Both the position numbers and the translations under genes were made by a program. DNA of 37,999 nt from Betaproteobacteria bacterium (GTDB lineage: Bacteria > Pseudomonadota > Gammaproteobacteria > Burkholderiales > Burkholderiaceae_C), in assembly GCA_028870715.1 (NCBI GenBank), contig JAGWOZ010000007.1, positions 1-37,999 on the forward strand, read 5' to 3'. Below the pieces are notes generated by a model. That model saw only the letters and a list, made by a program, of their open reading frames with translations. It did not search any database and was not told where the DNA came from. Shown here piece by piece: positions 17,797-27,942 of the stretch. Each line of letters opens with the position of its first letter. Position 1 is the first letter of the stretch.

Positions 17797-18471
17797 TCAG
17801 GTGGTGGATGGGGGTGAAATCTGGGGGTTCGCTTCAACGGCTGCGGCCCCTGCGACGGGCGGCTTCCACCAGCGTGGGTAGTAGCGCAGCACGGCGGGCC
17901 CATCAACGCGAAGAGCATGGCAACGGTCGAGTTGGAACGGTTGCCGGCTGTCTCCTGCTTCGGGTCGCACCACTTCCCCGGCGAAGGCCTGGATGGCTGC
18001 GGTGGGCAGAACACGCGTGAGCTCGGTGATGTGTGTGCAGCCGAGCACCCCATGCAGACACTGCTTGACGGAATGGGAGAAGCCTCGCAACAGGTTCATC
18101 CCGATCAGGGCGCGGTAGGCATCGCCATAGTCGTCGCAGTAACCGGGATAGGGCGATGCGTGCGTTTTCGCCTCCGCGTCAACCACGTGGAAGGTGGTGT
18201 CGATGGTCAGGCGCAAATGCATGTGATGGATCGGTTCACCCGCGCTGCGCAGCCCGGTAGCCAACTCAAAATCCCGTGCCTTGGTGTCAACGAGTTCAGC
18301 CTCGATATCCCACAGACCATCATCGCGCGCATAAACCTGCACATCGATGGCGCGCTTGTGGACCAGGCGCCGGGTGGCAGGGGGAGCTGCGGGCTCACGG
18401 CGATCAGCAGGGGGAGCGTGGGTGGAGGTCTCGGTCAGCGGCACGGGAATTGATGCAACGCAAAAAATCAA
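17797..18471 (-). CDS. DUF2889-family protein
   Basis: RRLVHKRAIDVQVYARDDGLWDIEAELVDTKARDF...PYPGYCDDYGDAYRALIGMNLLRGFSHSVKQCLHGVLGCTHITEL; typical recX-sucC neighbourhood. Confidence 0.78.
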   Translation of the reverse strand: MIFCVASIPVPLTETSTHAPPADRREPAAPPATRRLVHKRAIDVQVYARDDGLWDIEAELVDTKARDFELATGLRSAGEPIHHMHLRLTIDTTFHVVDAEAKTHASPYPGYCDDYGDAYRALIGMNLLRGFSHSVKQCLHGVLGCTHITELTRVLPTAAIQAFAGEVVRPEAGDSRQPFQLDRCHALRVDGPAVLRYYPRWWKPPVAGAAAVEANPQISPPSTT

Positions 18472-18560
18472 GTTTAGCAGCGCGTCGCATCAGGCATGCA
18501 AGCGGCCGGCTTGCACCGACGCATGCGTGCGAATCCGGACCATCGAATCCGGATGCCGGC

Positions 18561-19073
18561 TCAACTCTCATCATCGCCATCACCCGCAAGATGCGACGCA
18601 TCGGCACCGCGCTCCCCTCGGATCACCTGCATCACCACCTCGCGGCCAAAACCTCGTGCCAGCAAGAAGCGCTGCTGTCGCGCGCGTTCCTGGGCAGTGG
18701 CGGCGGGCTCCGGATATCGGCGGCGCAGGATGCGCTGCGCCCGGAGCAGATCGGGCTCGCCCGACGCACCCAAAACATGATCGACCAGATCCCCGTCCAA
18801 ACCGTGGCTGCGGAGTTCAACAGCGATGCGCTGGCGGCCATACTTGGCTTGGCGCCTGCGTGCCAATGACTCGGCGAAACGCTGCTCGTCGAGCAGGCCC
18901 AAGGCCTGCAACTCGTCAAGCAGCGCGGCAAGCCCAGCGAGATCGGGTGCGGACTCGTTCTCGCTGGGCTTGATCGTGCGTGCGAGTTTGCGCTCGAGCT
19001 CGATGCGACTGTACTCGCGCGTCGCCAACAGGCGCAGGGCACGAACTCTGAGGCTTGGCGCCGGCGCGGCCAT
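18561..19073 (-). CDS. recX: Regulatory protein RecX
   Basis: LRVRALRLLATREYSRIELERKLA...LLDEQRFAESLARRRQAKYGRQRIAVELRSHGL; immediately downstream of recA. Confidence 0.92.
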   Translation of the reverse strand: MAAPAPSLRVRALRLLATREYSRIELERKLARTIKPSENESAPDLAGLAALLDELQALGLLDEQRFAESLARRRQAKYGRQRIAVELRSHGLDGDLVDHVLGASGEPDLLRAQRILRRRYPEPAATAQERARQQRFLLARGFGREVVMQVIRGERGADASHLAGDGDDES

Positions 19074-19087
19074 GACGAATCACCAAC

Positions 19088-19110
19088 CGTGCCAGTCGAA
19101 GTCTGGCACG
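19088..19110. other. Short hairpin in the recA-recX intergenic region
   Basis: Perfect 8-bp inverted repeat CGTGCCAG-TCGAAGT-CTGGCACG, 14 nt before the recX start. Confidence 0.6.
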
Positions 19111-19145
19111 TGCGCGCTACCGGCCCGGCACACTCTACCCTGGCG

Positions 19146-19180
19146 CTCCCTGCACTCCCTGCACTCCCTGCACTCCCTGC
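19146..19180. repeat. 9-bp tandem repeat, about 4 copies
   Basis: (CTCCCTGCA)x3 + CTCCCTGC read directly; reads AGGGAG-TGC repeats on the recA/recX coding strand. Confidence 0.9.
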
Positions 19181-19233
19181 GCTCATCAAGGGGGATTTGC
19201 CAGCTCTGCGCGCGACGCACTACAGCGGCCGGC

Positions 19234-20283
19234 TTACTCATCCATCTGGGGCTCAGCCGCCGGTTGCATGCCCGGAACGCCAAGTTGCTCCCGCACGGCA
19301 TTCTCTATCTCACGGGCAATGGCTGGATTCTCCTTGAGAAACTCGCGGGCGTTGTCTTTGCCCTGACCGATCTTCTCACCCTTGTATGCGTACCAGGCGC
19401 CGGACTTGTCCACGATCTTCGCCGTCACGCCGAGGTCAATGATCTCCCCCTCGCGGGAGATCCCTTCACCGTAGAGAATATCGAACTCGGCTTGCTTGAA
19501 CGGCGGCGCAACCTTGTTCTTCACAACTTTGACCTTCGTCTCCGAGCCAATGACCTCTTCACCCTTCTTGATGGCGCCGATGCGGCGTATATCCAGGCGT
19601 ACCGAGGCGTAAAACTTCAGCGCGTTGCCACCCGTCGTGGTTTCCGGGTTGCCAAACATCACGCCGATTTTCATGCGGATCTGATTGATGAAAATGACCA
19701 GGCAGTTCGTGCGCTTGATGGTGCCGGTCAGTTTGCGCAGCGCCTGGCTCATGAGTCGCGCCTGCAGACCTGGCAACGAGTCACCCATCTCGCCCTCGAT
19801 CTCGGCCTTCGGCGTGAGGGCCGCAACCGAATCAATCACGATCAGATCCACCGAGCCCGACCGCACCAGGGCGTCGGCGATTTCCAGCGCCTGCTCTCCG
19901 GTATCGGGCTGAGAGATGAGCAAGTCCTGCAGGTTCACACCCAGCTTTTGCGCGTACTGCGAATCCAGCGCGTGCTCAGCGTCGATGAAAGCGCACACGC
20001 CGCCGAGTTTTTGCATCTCGGCGATGACTTGCAGGGTCAGCGTGGTTTTGCCCGATGACTCCGGTCCATAGATCTCCACCACGCGCCCACGCGGCAAGCC
20101 GCCCACGCCAAGCGCGATGTCCAGACCGAGTGAGCCCGTGGAGACCACTTGAATGTCTTCAACCACCTCGCCTTCGCCCAGGCGCATGATTGACCCCTTG
20201 CCGAACTGCTTCTCGATCTGCGACAAGGCTGCTGCCAGCGCTTTTGACTTTTCTGCGTTCATCATGCCCTTGCCTTGTTCCAT
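19234..20283 (-). CDS. recA: Recombinase RecA
   Basis: [25 protein letters not shown]...[21 protein letters not shown]...[43 protein letters not shown]; start may be 20268 or 20265 (MMNAEKSK). Confidence 0.98.
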   Translation of the reverse strand: MEQGKGMMNAEKSKALAAALSQIEKQFGKGSIMRLGEGEVVEDIQVVSTGSLGLDIALGVGGLPRGRVVEIYGPESSGKTTLTLQVIAEMQKLGGVCAFIDAEHALDSQYAQKLGVNLQDLLISQPDTGEQALEIADALVRSGSVDLIVIDSVAALTPKAEIEGEMGDSLPGLQARLMSQALRKLTGTIKRTNCLVIFINQIRMKIGVMFGNPETTTGGNALKFYASVRLDIRRIGAIKKGEEVIGSETKVKVVKNKVAPPFKQAEFDILYGEGISREGEIIDLGVTAKIVDKSGAWYAYKGEKIGQGKDNAREFLKENPAIAREIENAVREQLGVPGMQPAAEPQMDE

Positions 20284-20328
20284 TTCTCAAACCCCATTTG
20301 TTTCACGATAGGGCACAATTTACCATAA

Positions 20329-20344
20329 CTGTATAAACCTACAG
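20329..20344. promoter_or_regulatory. LexA/SOS box upstream of recA
   Basis: CTGT-ATAAACCT-ACAG, exact CTGT-N8-ACAG, about 45-60 bp upstream of the recA start. Confidence 0.85.
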
Positions 20345-20641
20345 CCTCGTTGCACGCGCTGCCGCGCGCCGGGCTATATGCCTGCCTTCGGGGACTGCAC
20401 CGCCCATTGTGCACACCGCCAAGCTCGGCCGCCCAAGGGCCAAGCATCGTGATGCGATGCCTGCAACCGAGCGAAGGCCGCATCACGGGGCGCACCGTGA
20501 TGCGTTGACGGATGGTCCAACAGGCCGCAAGGCTGATCAGCGTACACGGGTCCGGCGCGCGGGCTGGGTATTTGGATTTCCGGACCTCGCTCCACCGTCG
20601 CCGGATTGCGCAGAATGACGCTTGCCATCAACCCCGACCGG

Positions 20642-20668
20642 CGCCTAAAGCGACTGAAGTCGTTGGCG
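20642..20668. repeat. Short REP-like palindrome
   Basis: CGCC-TAAAG-CGACT-GA-AGTCG-TT-GGCG: nested inverted repeat in the recA/GDSL intergenic region. Confidence 0.4.
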
Positions 20669-20720
20669 GGCTGCGGCTTGACCTTGACTTAAGCCCAACC
20701 GATGGCCTGTCGATCGGCCG

Positions 20721-22085
20721 TCACGGTGCCCAGCCGAACCCTGCCATGGCATGCAAGGTCGCAGCAGCGATGACTTGGTAGCCAGCAGGCGTCGGGTGCA
20801 CGGTATCCGCAAACAGCCAGCTCCCAAGATTGGAAGGGTTCGCTCCCGCAGCAGCGTTGGGCGTGTGCACGTTGCAAAGCAGGGAGCTGGGCACGAGCTG
20901 CATGTTGCACCACGGCGTCGTGACATTGGTAAAGCCGAACTGCGCAGGCTGCGCGATTTCCTGATTGAACAGCGCAAAGCCGTCGATCATTTTCACTGGC
21001 CTGCCCTGCAGTTGGTTAAGCAACCGCTGGTTAAACACCTTGACGAGCCTGGACAGGATGTAGCAGGGCTGGGCCGGATCCTGATTGTTGCAGGTCGTGC
21101 CACCCGAGAGTGACTGGCCAAATGGGGAAAGTGAAGAATCGGGCAAGGTGTACACCATGACGTACTGCCCCCCCATGGCAATGATCTTCTGAACCACCGC
21201 CGCAAGTTGATCTGCCGCTGCCGCCACCGTGGACTGCGCCACTGTCAGTGCGTGCAGCGTGGCCCTCTGCTGCACAGCAGCGATCTGGTCCTGCGTCAGC
21301 GGGGATCCTGCCTGAGCCGCTTCGACCACGGCTTCGGTCACAGCGCTTTGTACCTGCGTGCTGAGATTGGCTAGCGCGGCAAAAACATCGTTGTTTCCGG
21401 CAAAGACGGTGATGAGCTGGCTTGGATTGAACGCTCCAAATTGGGCATGGTAATTTCGCACCTGCTGGGTCACGGGGATCGTCAGAGCTCCTTGAGCGTG
21501 CCCGATGCCGTCCGGGTTGCGAACCATGGAACCGCCCTCGGCAAAGTCCGTGCACGATCCCTGCAAGGCGAAGGCGCAAAGTGCCTGGGTGGCATTCGTC
21601 GTTACGCCAAACGGCGTCAGATAGACGGCCCCCTGCGGCGAACCATAGCCCACAAGATTCGGCGTCATGCGCAATCCGAGGTCTTGGGCAAGGATGTTGG
21701 TCCAATTGCCCGATGGCGCGCCGTTAACCGTGAATTGCCCCCCCGCGGGGTACGGCAAGCCGTCGAACGCGACGTTGTAGGGTGCAACGCTATAAATGCT
21801 GACTGCAGCCAGTGTATAAGCGCCATCATCCGACAAGCTGTCCCCAAACACCACCGTTTGCTTGAATCCACCATCTGGCGCCTGCGATGGTGCCGTGCTG
21901 GCAGCATTGACGCTGGAAACTGTGGACAGTCTGGGGTATTGCGGCCCATCGTCGCCTCGCATGCCGGCAGCGTTGGCGCTCGATACGAGGGAAAGGGAGG
22001 GTGCGCTGCCGAAGTCCCCTGCCCAATGGCCGCCAAGGGCCAGAACGGTTGCGAGAGTTACGGCGGGCCAAGGTAGGTTACGCAT
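20721..22085 (-). CDS. Secreted GDSL/SGNH-family hydrolase
   Basis: Signal peptide; QTVVFGDSLSDDGAYTL (block I), TVFAGNNDVF (block III-like), FADTVHPTPAGYQ (block V). Confidence 0.88.
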   Translation of the reverse strand: MRNLPWPAVTLATVLALGGHWAGDFGSAPSLSLVSSANAAGMRGDDGPQYPRLSTVSSVNAASTAPSQAPDGGFKQTVVFGDSLSDDGAYTLAAVSIYSVAPYNVAFDGLPYPAGGQFTVNGAPSGNWTNILAQDLGLRMTPNLVGYGSPQGAVYLTPFGVTTNATQALCAFALQGSCTDFAEGGSMVRNPDGIGHAQGALTIPVTQQVRNYHAQFGAFNPSQLITVFAGNNDVFAALANLSTQVQSAVTEAVVEAAQAGSPLTQDQIAAVQQRATLHALTVAQSTVAAAADQLAAVVQKIIAMGGQYVMVYTLPDSSLSPFGQSLSGGTTCNNQDPAQPCYILSRLVKVFNQRLLNQLQGRPVKMIDGFALFNQEIAQPAQFGFTNVTTPWCNMQLVPSSLLCNVHTPNAAAGANPSNLGSWLFADTVHPTPAGYQVIAAATLHAMAGFGWAP

Positions 22086-22373
22086 GCTGATGCCTCCCAA
22101 ATTTGTCTCGATGGAGGTTCTGGCTGACGCCGGATCGGCATGACAACCTCAACTCCGAGAACGAAATCAAGTGACCGTTCACGCACAGGCTATCCGACAC
22201 AGCGCTTGTTGAGCAAGTCCGGATTACCCTGAGACTGATGGATCGTCGCCGTTCAGGCCCTTAACGCCTGCGAGCCGCAGTGGCGGCCATACCCGTCACG
22301 TCCCGCGCATTGCGTGTTCCAGGCCTTGAAGCGTGACCGCCACGACCAGCAATTGGTGCCTGCGGGCGCTGCG

Positions 22374-23459
22374 CTACGCACCCTGCACGCGCGACCCGTG
22401 GGATGCGCGCTGCAGACGGTCGCGCACGGCATCCCAAGCCGGATCTGACGGCGGCATCTCAACCCAAATGGCGTCCAGGCCCCGCATGTCCAACTCGCGC
22501 AAGGTGGCGTAAAGCGCTTGGGCGAAACCGACAGCATCCGAAGGTAGAGCAAACCAAGTTGCCGACGGGTTGTCCCCCGGTTGGGGATGCACAGCGAGTA
22601 CCCCGACATGGCGCGCTCCAGACCAACGGGCATCAATTTCCGGGGCCGAGCACAAAAAAAGTGGCGTTGCTGGCGCATAGTGCGCCGCCAGCGCTCCCGG
22701 CACTCGCGGTGAGATGTCAAATCTCTGCTCTTGTCGATCGCTCGCGGATTCCACAGTGAGCGCACCCCGGCCCTCCGCCTCGAGCGGGGCGGATCTCTGC
22801 AAGCCCAGGAGAAGCGGGTCACACCCCAGAACGGTGGCAATCGCCTCGGCGGGGAGCCCGCCTGGGCGGAGGATGCGCGGAGCGCCGCCGCTTTGCACCT
22901 GCGAGCAGTCCACGATGGTGCTTTCGATGCCCACCGTACAAGCCCCTCCATCGAGCACCATGGCTACCGCGCTCCCCAGTTCGGCGCGTACGTGCGCTGC
23001 CGTCGTCGGGCTGACGCGACCGAAGCGGTTGGCCGACGGCGCGGCCAACCCTCCCTGACCGTGCCTGAAAATGGCCAGCACAGCCTGAGCCATCGGGTGA
23101 GCAGGACTGCGTAACGCGATCGTGTCCTGCCCGCCGGCACAGGCCTCGGCCATCCCGGAGCGGCGTCGCAGGACAAGAGTGAGCGGGCCTGGCCAGAAGG
23201 CATCAATGAGCCGGCGCGCCGCATCCGGCAGCCCGACGGCCCACCGCTGAGGGTCCGCATCGCGGTGGAGGTGGACGATGACGGGGTGATCCGCGGGGCG
23301 GCCCTTGACCGCAAAGATTTTGCGCACTGCGGCCGCGTTGTCGGCATCTGCCGCCAACCCATACACGGTTTCGGTGGGCAAACCGATGAGTTCGCCGGCT
23401 TCCAGCAACCGGGCCGCCCGCGCGATCTCGGAGGGGTGCATTGTGGTTTTGCTCACCAC
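22374..23459 (-). CDS. Threonylcarbamoyl-AMP synthase, Sua5 type (YrdC + Sua5 C-terminal domain)
   Basis: ARLLEAGELIGLPTETVYGLAADADNAAAVRKIFAVKGRPADHPVIVHL...SPRVPGALAAHYAPATPLFL; 361 aa. Confidence 0.94.
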   Translation of the reverse strand: MVSKTTMHPSEIARAARLLEAGELIGLPTETVYGLAADADNAAAVRKIFAVKGRPADHPVIVHLHRDADPQRWAVGLPDAARRLIDAFWPGPLTLVLRRRSGMAEACAGGQDTIALRSPAHPMAQAVLAIFRHGQGGLAAPSANRFGRVSPTTAAHVRAELGSAVAMVLDGGACTVGIESTIVDCSQVQSGGAPRILRPGGLPAEAIATVLGCDPLLLGLQRSAPLEAEGRGALTVESASDRQEQRFDISPRVPGALAAHYAPATPLFLCSAPEIDARWSGARHVGVLAVHPQPGDNPSATWFALPSDAVGFAQALYATLRELDMRGLDAIWVEMPPSDPAWDAVRDRLQRASHGSRVQGA

Positions 23460-23481
23460 CTCAGGACCTTGTCGTGGCGAC

Positions 23482-24657
23482 TCAAAAGGGCTCCAGGCCC
23501 AGTGCTGTGCACGCCTGCAGCGCGCTTGTCCGCGCCGCCTGGGGCGTGGCTGCGGTAAACGTCAGGTGGCCCATCTTGCGTCCGGCTCGCGCTTCGCGCT
23601 TGCCATACAAGTGCAAATGCGCGCCGGGAAGACTCAGCACGGCTGGCCAGTCGGGCTCGCGCCGGCTACCGGCTGCGTCGAACCACAGATCTCCCAGCAG
23701 ATTAAGCATCACAGCCGGGCTATGTAACCGTGGCTGCGCCAAGGGCGCACCCACAAGAGCACGCACCTGAAGGTCAAATTGGGAGAAATCGCAGGAATCC
23801 AGCGTGTGATGCCCGGAGTTATGAGGGCGTGGCGCCATTTCGTTGGCCACGAGTCCCCCATCTTCCAGCATGAAGAACTCCACGCACAGCACACCCACGT
23901 AATCCAGCCCCTCTGCGATGGCCAGCGCCGCCTGAACCGCGCGCTCGGCGGTGGCCGTGTCCAGCTCGGGCGCCGGGGCAAAGCTGGCGAACAAGATTCC
24001 AGACCGGTGCAGGTTCTGCTGGGGTGGGAAGTACACCATTTGCCCGTCTCTGGCCCGTGCCAAGACCACCGAGATCTCGAGGTGCAAATCAAGCTTGCGC
24101 TCCAGCACGCAAGGCACACCGCCGAGCGCACGCCAAGCGGCCGGCAGCTCGGCAGCGCTTGTCACCCCAGCTTGGCCTTTGCCGTCGTAGCCCATGCGCG
24201 CAGTCTTCAATATGCCCGGCACGAGCCCATCGATCTGCGCGGTTCGCGCGGCCTCCTCGCTGTCAATGCGCACATGCGGCGCGCACGGCACACCCAGACG
24301 GGTAAACAAGGCCTTCTCGGCCGCCCGGTCCTGGCAAATGGCGACGGCCGGCGCATGCGGAGCCAGCTGCACGTGTGCGTCCAGCCAACGCAGTGCGGCG
24401 GCTGGCACGTTCTCGAACTCCACGGTGACGGCTGCAGCGCTGCGGGCGAGCTGGTGCAGGCCATCGGCGTCATCATAGGCAGCGTTGATATAGATCGGGG
24501 TGACCTGAGCTGCCGGGGCGTGAGCGTCGGGCTCCATGATCGCAACGCCATAGCCGGCGGCCTGCGCCGCTTGTGAGAACATGCGGCCAAGCTGGCCTCC
24601 ACCGAGCACGCCAAGGGTGGCGCCTGGTGCGATGTAGGGGAAAGTGGCAGTTTTCAT
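23482..24657 (-). CDS. purK: 5-(carboxyamino)imidazole ribonucleotide synthase
   Basis: LGVLGGGQLGRMFSQAAQAAGYGVAIMEPDAHAPAAQVT...EFFMLEDGGLVANEMAPRPHNSGHHTLDSCDFSQFDLQVRAL. Confidence 0.96.
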   Translation of the reverse strand: MKTATFPYIAPGATLGVLGGGQLGRMFSQAAQAAGYGVAIMEPDAHAPAAQVTPIYINAAYDDADGLHQLARSAAAVTVEFENVPAAALRWLDAHVQLAPHAPAVAICQDRAAEKALFTRLGVPCAPHVRIDSEEAARTAQIDGLVPGILKTARMGYDGKGQAGVTSAAELPAAWRALGGVPCVLERKLDLHLEISVVLARARDGQMVYFPPQQNLHRSGILFASFAPAPELDTATAERAVQAALAIAEGLDYVGVLCVEFFMLEDGGLVANEMAPRPHNSGHHTLDSCDFSQFDLQVRALVGAPLAQPRLHSPAVMLNLLGDLWFDAAGSRREPDWPAVLSLPGAHLHLYGKREARAGRKMGHLTFTAATPQAARTSALQACTALGLEPF

Positions 24658-24733
24658 TGATCCTTGGCGGCATGCGCCCTGTGCTGCTGAGCGTGGGCCC
24701 TGCGCGTTCGGATGAAATCGGAAGTGCGAAGGC

Positions 24734-25216
24734 TCAAAGCCTCACCTGCATGGCTTGAGCCTGCGCTGTCTGCTCGGCGCGGAACACGCCCAGTCGGGCC
24801 TCCAGGGCTGGATCGGATGCGGCAAGCATGGCCACGGCGAACAGTCCGGCATTGGCTGCCCCGGCCTCCCCGATGGCAAAGGTGGCCACTGGCACGCCTT
24901 TGGGCATTTGGACAATGGACAACAGAGAATCTTCACCGCGCAGGTACTTGCTCGGCACCGGCACGCCCAGGACGGGCACGGTGGTTTTGGCGGCCAGCAT
25001 GCCTGGCAGATGCGCCGCGCCGCCAGCGCCGGCGATGATCGCCGCTACGCCGCGGGCGCGTGCAGTCTCCGCGTAGGCGAACATCGCGTCTGGCATGCGA
25101 TGGGCCGACACCACGCGAGCCTCGAACGTGACATCGAAGCGCGCAAGAATCTCCGCCGCGTGTCGCATCACGTCCCAGTCAGAACTTGAACCCATCACCA
25201 CGCCGATCAACGCCAT
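24734..25216 (-). CDS. purE: 5-(carboxyamino)imidazole ribonucleotide mutase (class I)
   Basis: [76 protein letters not shown]; an alternative ATG lies at 25228. Confidence 0.96.
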   Translation of the reverse strand: MALIGVVMGSSSDWDVMRHAAEILARFDVTFEARVVSAHRMPDAMFAYAETARARGVAAIIAGAGGAAHLPGMLAAKTTVPVLGVPVPSKYLRGEDSLLSIVQMPKGVPVATFAIGEAGAANAGLFAVAMLAASDPALEARLGVFRAEQTAQAQAMQVRL

Positions 25217-25331
25217 GGACGCTCCCATCGAAACCCGACATTTTACGGGTACCGGTATGCTTTGCCCTGAAGCGCCACGCGCTGGAAATGTCGCGCCTTG
25301 GCCCCACATATCGAGTTTTGGAGCAACCATC

Positions 25332-26228
25332 ATGATCGACGCAACCATTGCCAATTTTGAAACCGAGGTGGTTGAAACCTCAAGGACGATTCCCGTGCTG
25401 GTGGATCTATGGGCGCCATGGTGCGGCCCTTGTCGCAGCCTGGGCCCCGTGCTGGAAAAGCTGGAAACCGCCTATGCGGGACGATTCAAACTCGTGAAGG
25501 TCAACACGGAGGAAGAGCAAGATCTCGCGGCCGCCTTTGGCGTGCGGAGCATCCCCATGGTGGTGTTGATGAAGGACGGCCAACCGGTCGATGGCTTTGT
25601 CGGTGCGCTGCCCGAAGCACAGATCCGACAGTTCCTCGACAAGCACGTGCCTGCGGCGGCCGAACCGGAGCCAACCGAGGACGAAGCTCAAGCCCTCGAC
25701 ACGCTTGCGAGCCATGACCCGAATGCCGCGCTTGAGAAACTCCAGCAAGCGTTAGCAACCAATCCAGCGAACGACACGGCTCGCGCGGACTACGTCAAAC
25801 TGCTTCTCCAGCAGCAACGCGTGGACGATGCGCGCCGCGCTTTCGAGCCTCTTGAAGGCAAGGTGGCACTGGATCCACGTGCAGCGGCACTCAAGCACTG
25901 GCTGGATGCCATCGCTGCGGCCGCCGCCGCACCCGACGAAGGTGCGTTACTGGCGACCATTGCCGCCAACAAGCGGGACTTCAGCGCACGGTTTGCGCTC
26001 GCACAGCGCCATATGGCGGCGCAACAATGGACGGCGGCAATGGACGATCTGCTCGAAATCCTGATGCGCGACAAATCATGGAATGATGAGGCGGCACGCA
26101 AGACCTATTTGGCGATCCTCGAGATCATCACGCCGCCCGCGGCCAAACCCGCCGAAGGGAAAGCTCCTGCCACGGATCCGACGGTGGAAGGATACCGCCG
26201 CCGCTTGAGTATGGTGGTTCTGAGCTAA
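25332..26228 (+). CDS. cnoX: Thioredoxin/TPR co-chaperone CnoX (YbbN)-like
   Basis: [83 protein letters not shown] + TPR-like C-terminus. Confidence 0.88.
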   Translation: MIDATIANFETEVVETSRTIPVLVDLWAPWCGPCRSLGPVLEKLETAYAGRFKLVKVNTEEEQDLAAAFGVRSIPMVVLMKDGQPVDGFVGALPEAQIRQFLDKHVPAAAEPEPTEDEAQALDTLASHDPNAALEKLQQALATNPANDTARADYVKLLLQQQRVDDARRAFEPLEGKVALDPRAAALKHWLDAIAAAAAAPDEGALLATIAANKRDFSARFALAQRHMAAQQWTAAMDDLLEILMRDKSWNDEAARKTYLAILEIITPPAAKPAEGKAPATDPTVEGYRRRLSMVVLS

Positions 26229-26304
26229 GGCACTGCTGGTGATGATCCAAGGGTGACCACACCCCATGCGGGGCAACGCGGGGTGGGCCTCCCAATAGAC
26301 CAGG

Positions 26305-26886
26305 TCAAAGACTGATCTGCGTGCCCAGCAGCTTGAGAAACTGCGCGATCCAGGCTGGATGCGCGGGCCAGGCTGGTGCCGAGACAAGATTGCCCTCGGT
26401 CACGGCTGCGTCCACTGGAATGTCCGCGTAATGGCCTCCTGCGGCGGTGACCTCCGGTCCGCACGCCGGGTAGGCAGAGCACTGCCGCCCTTGGAGCACG
26501 CCGGCAGCAGCCAGAATCTGCGCGCCATGGCACACCGCTGCAACCGGCTTGTTTGCAGCGAAAAAATGCCGCACGACATCCAGAACGCGTGCATTCAGGC
26601 GCAGGTACTCGGGTGCACGACCACCGGGAATGACCAGGGCATCGAAGTGCTCAGGCTTGATTTCGTCGAAGGTCGCATTGAGGCTGAAGTTGTGCCCGGG
26701 CTTTTCGGAATACGTCTGCGCCCCCTCGAAATCATGGATCGCCGTCTTCACCTGCTCGCCCGACTTCTTTCCAGGACAGACAGCGTGCACTTGGTGGCCC
26801 ACAGCCAGCAGCGCCTGGAAGGGAACCATGGTTTCGTAGTCTTCGGCATAATCACCGACCAGCATCAAAATGCTCTTCGCAGCCAT
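26305..26886 (-). CDS. DJ-1/PfpI-family protein
   Basis: [51 protein letters not shown]...[14 protein letters not shown]...[16 protein letters not shown] (nucleophile-elbow Cys-His). Confidence 0.92.
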   Translation of the reverse strand: MAAKSILMLVGDYAEDYETMVPFQALLAVGHQVHAVCPGKKSGEQVKTAIHDFEGAQTYSEKPGHNFSLNATFDEIKPEHFDALVIPGGRAPEYLRLNARVLDVVRHFFAANKPVAAVCHGAQILAAAGVLQGRQCSAYPACGPEVTAAGGHYADIPVDAAVTEGNLVSAPAWPAHPAWIAQFLKLLGTQISL

Positions 26887-26979
26887 TGAAGGTCTCCTGT
26901 TTTTGAACCCGCCGGCCCATGCCGGGCCGCCCCATTTTGCATGGACGGGCTGCTCCCTTCAACCGCAACAACGAACTTT

Positions 26980-27882
26980 CTAGGACGCCGCGGTAAGGCG
27001 CTCCAGCGCTTCACGGTATTTCGCCGCCGTACCTTCGATCACGGCTTGCGGCAGCTCGGGTGCAGGTGCCTTCTTATTCCAGCCCGGCACAGCTTCCAGC
27101 CAGTCGCGCAGGAACTGCTTGTCGAAGCTCGGAGGCGAGATACCTTCGCGCCACTGGTCAGCAGGCCAGAACCGCGAAGAATCCGGGGTGAGCGCCTCAT
27201 CCATCCAGACCAAGCGACCTTGGGTGTCCAGGCCGAACTCAAACTTGGTGTCCGCCAGGATGATGCCCCGCTTCGCCGCGTGCGCGGCGGCCCGGCTGTA
27301 GATTTCCAGGCTGATATCGCGCACCTGGCCCGCGAGTTCCACGCCGACGAGACGCACCATGCGACCGAAATCGATGTTCTCGTCGTGCTCACCCAGATCC
27401 GCCTTCGTCGCGGGAGTGAAGATGGCATGCGGCAGTCGCGCCGCTTGAGGCAGGCCACGGGGAAGGTCCACACCACAAACCTTGCCACTGGCTTGATAGT
27501 CCTTCCAGCCGCTCCCGGCCAGATACCCACGCACAACGGCTTCCACCGGCAAGGGTTTCAGGCGCTTGACCACCAGCGCACGCCCACGCACCTGGTCGCG
27601 CTCGTTCGTCGCAACGACCGACTCGGGGTCGACGTCGGTGAGATGGTTCGGTACCACGTCCTGCAGCAATCCGAACCAGAAGCACGAAATGCGTGTAAGC
27701 ATCTCGCCCTTCCCCGGTATGCCCTGCCCCATCACCACGTCAAACGCGGAGATGCGATCCGTGGCAACCATGAGCAACATGTCGTCGCCCACCGCATAGT
27801 TGTCGCGAACCTTGCCGCGCGACACAAGCGGCAAGGAAGTGATGGACGTGGTCAGCAAGGCGGGTGGCATGCGTCTGGGCAA
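26980..27882 (-). CDS. purC: Phosphoribosylaminoimidazole-succinocarboxamide synthase
   Basis: [48 protein letters not shown]...[16 protein letters not shown]...[12 protein letters not shown]. Confidence 0.96.
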   Translation of the reverse strand: MPRRMPPALLTTSITSLPLVSRGKVRDNYAVGDDMLLMVATDRISAFDVVMGQGIPGKGEMLTRISCFWFGLLQDVVPNHLTDVDPESVVATNERDQVRGRALVVKRLKPLPVEAVVRGYLAGSGWKDYQASGKVCGVDLPRGLPQAARLPHAIFTPATKADLGEHDENIDFGRMVRLVGVELAGQVRDISLEIYSRAAAHAAKRGIILADTKFEFGLDTQGRLVWMDEALTPDSSRFWPADQWREGISPPSFDKQFLRDWLEAVPGWNKKAPAPELPQAVIEGTAAKYREALERLTAAS

Positions 27883-27942
27883 TTGAGTATGGCAGGTCAG
27901 CCGACGATTGTAGGCGCCGACAGGCGCCAGCGCGATCGAGGC

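Noticed and set aside
19146-19180. Tandem repeats as a CRISPR array
   Set aside because: Units are 9 bp and contiguous with no spacers; no cas genes in the window.
18826-20058. 410-aa plus-strand ORF
   Set aside because: Antisense to recX and recA; apparent length is a codon-bias artefact.
20721-22085. GDSL protein as an autotransporter
   Set aside because: The ORF ends soon after the catalytic DTVHPT block; there is no C-terminal beta-barrel domain.
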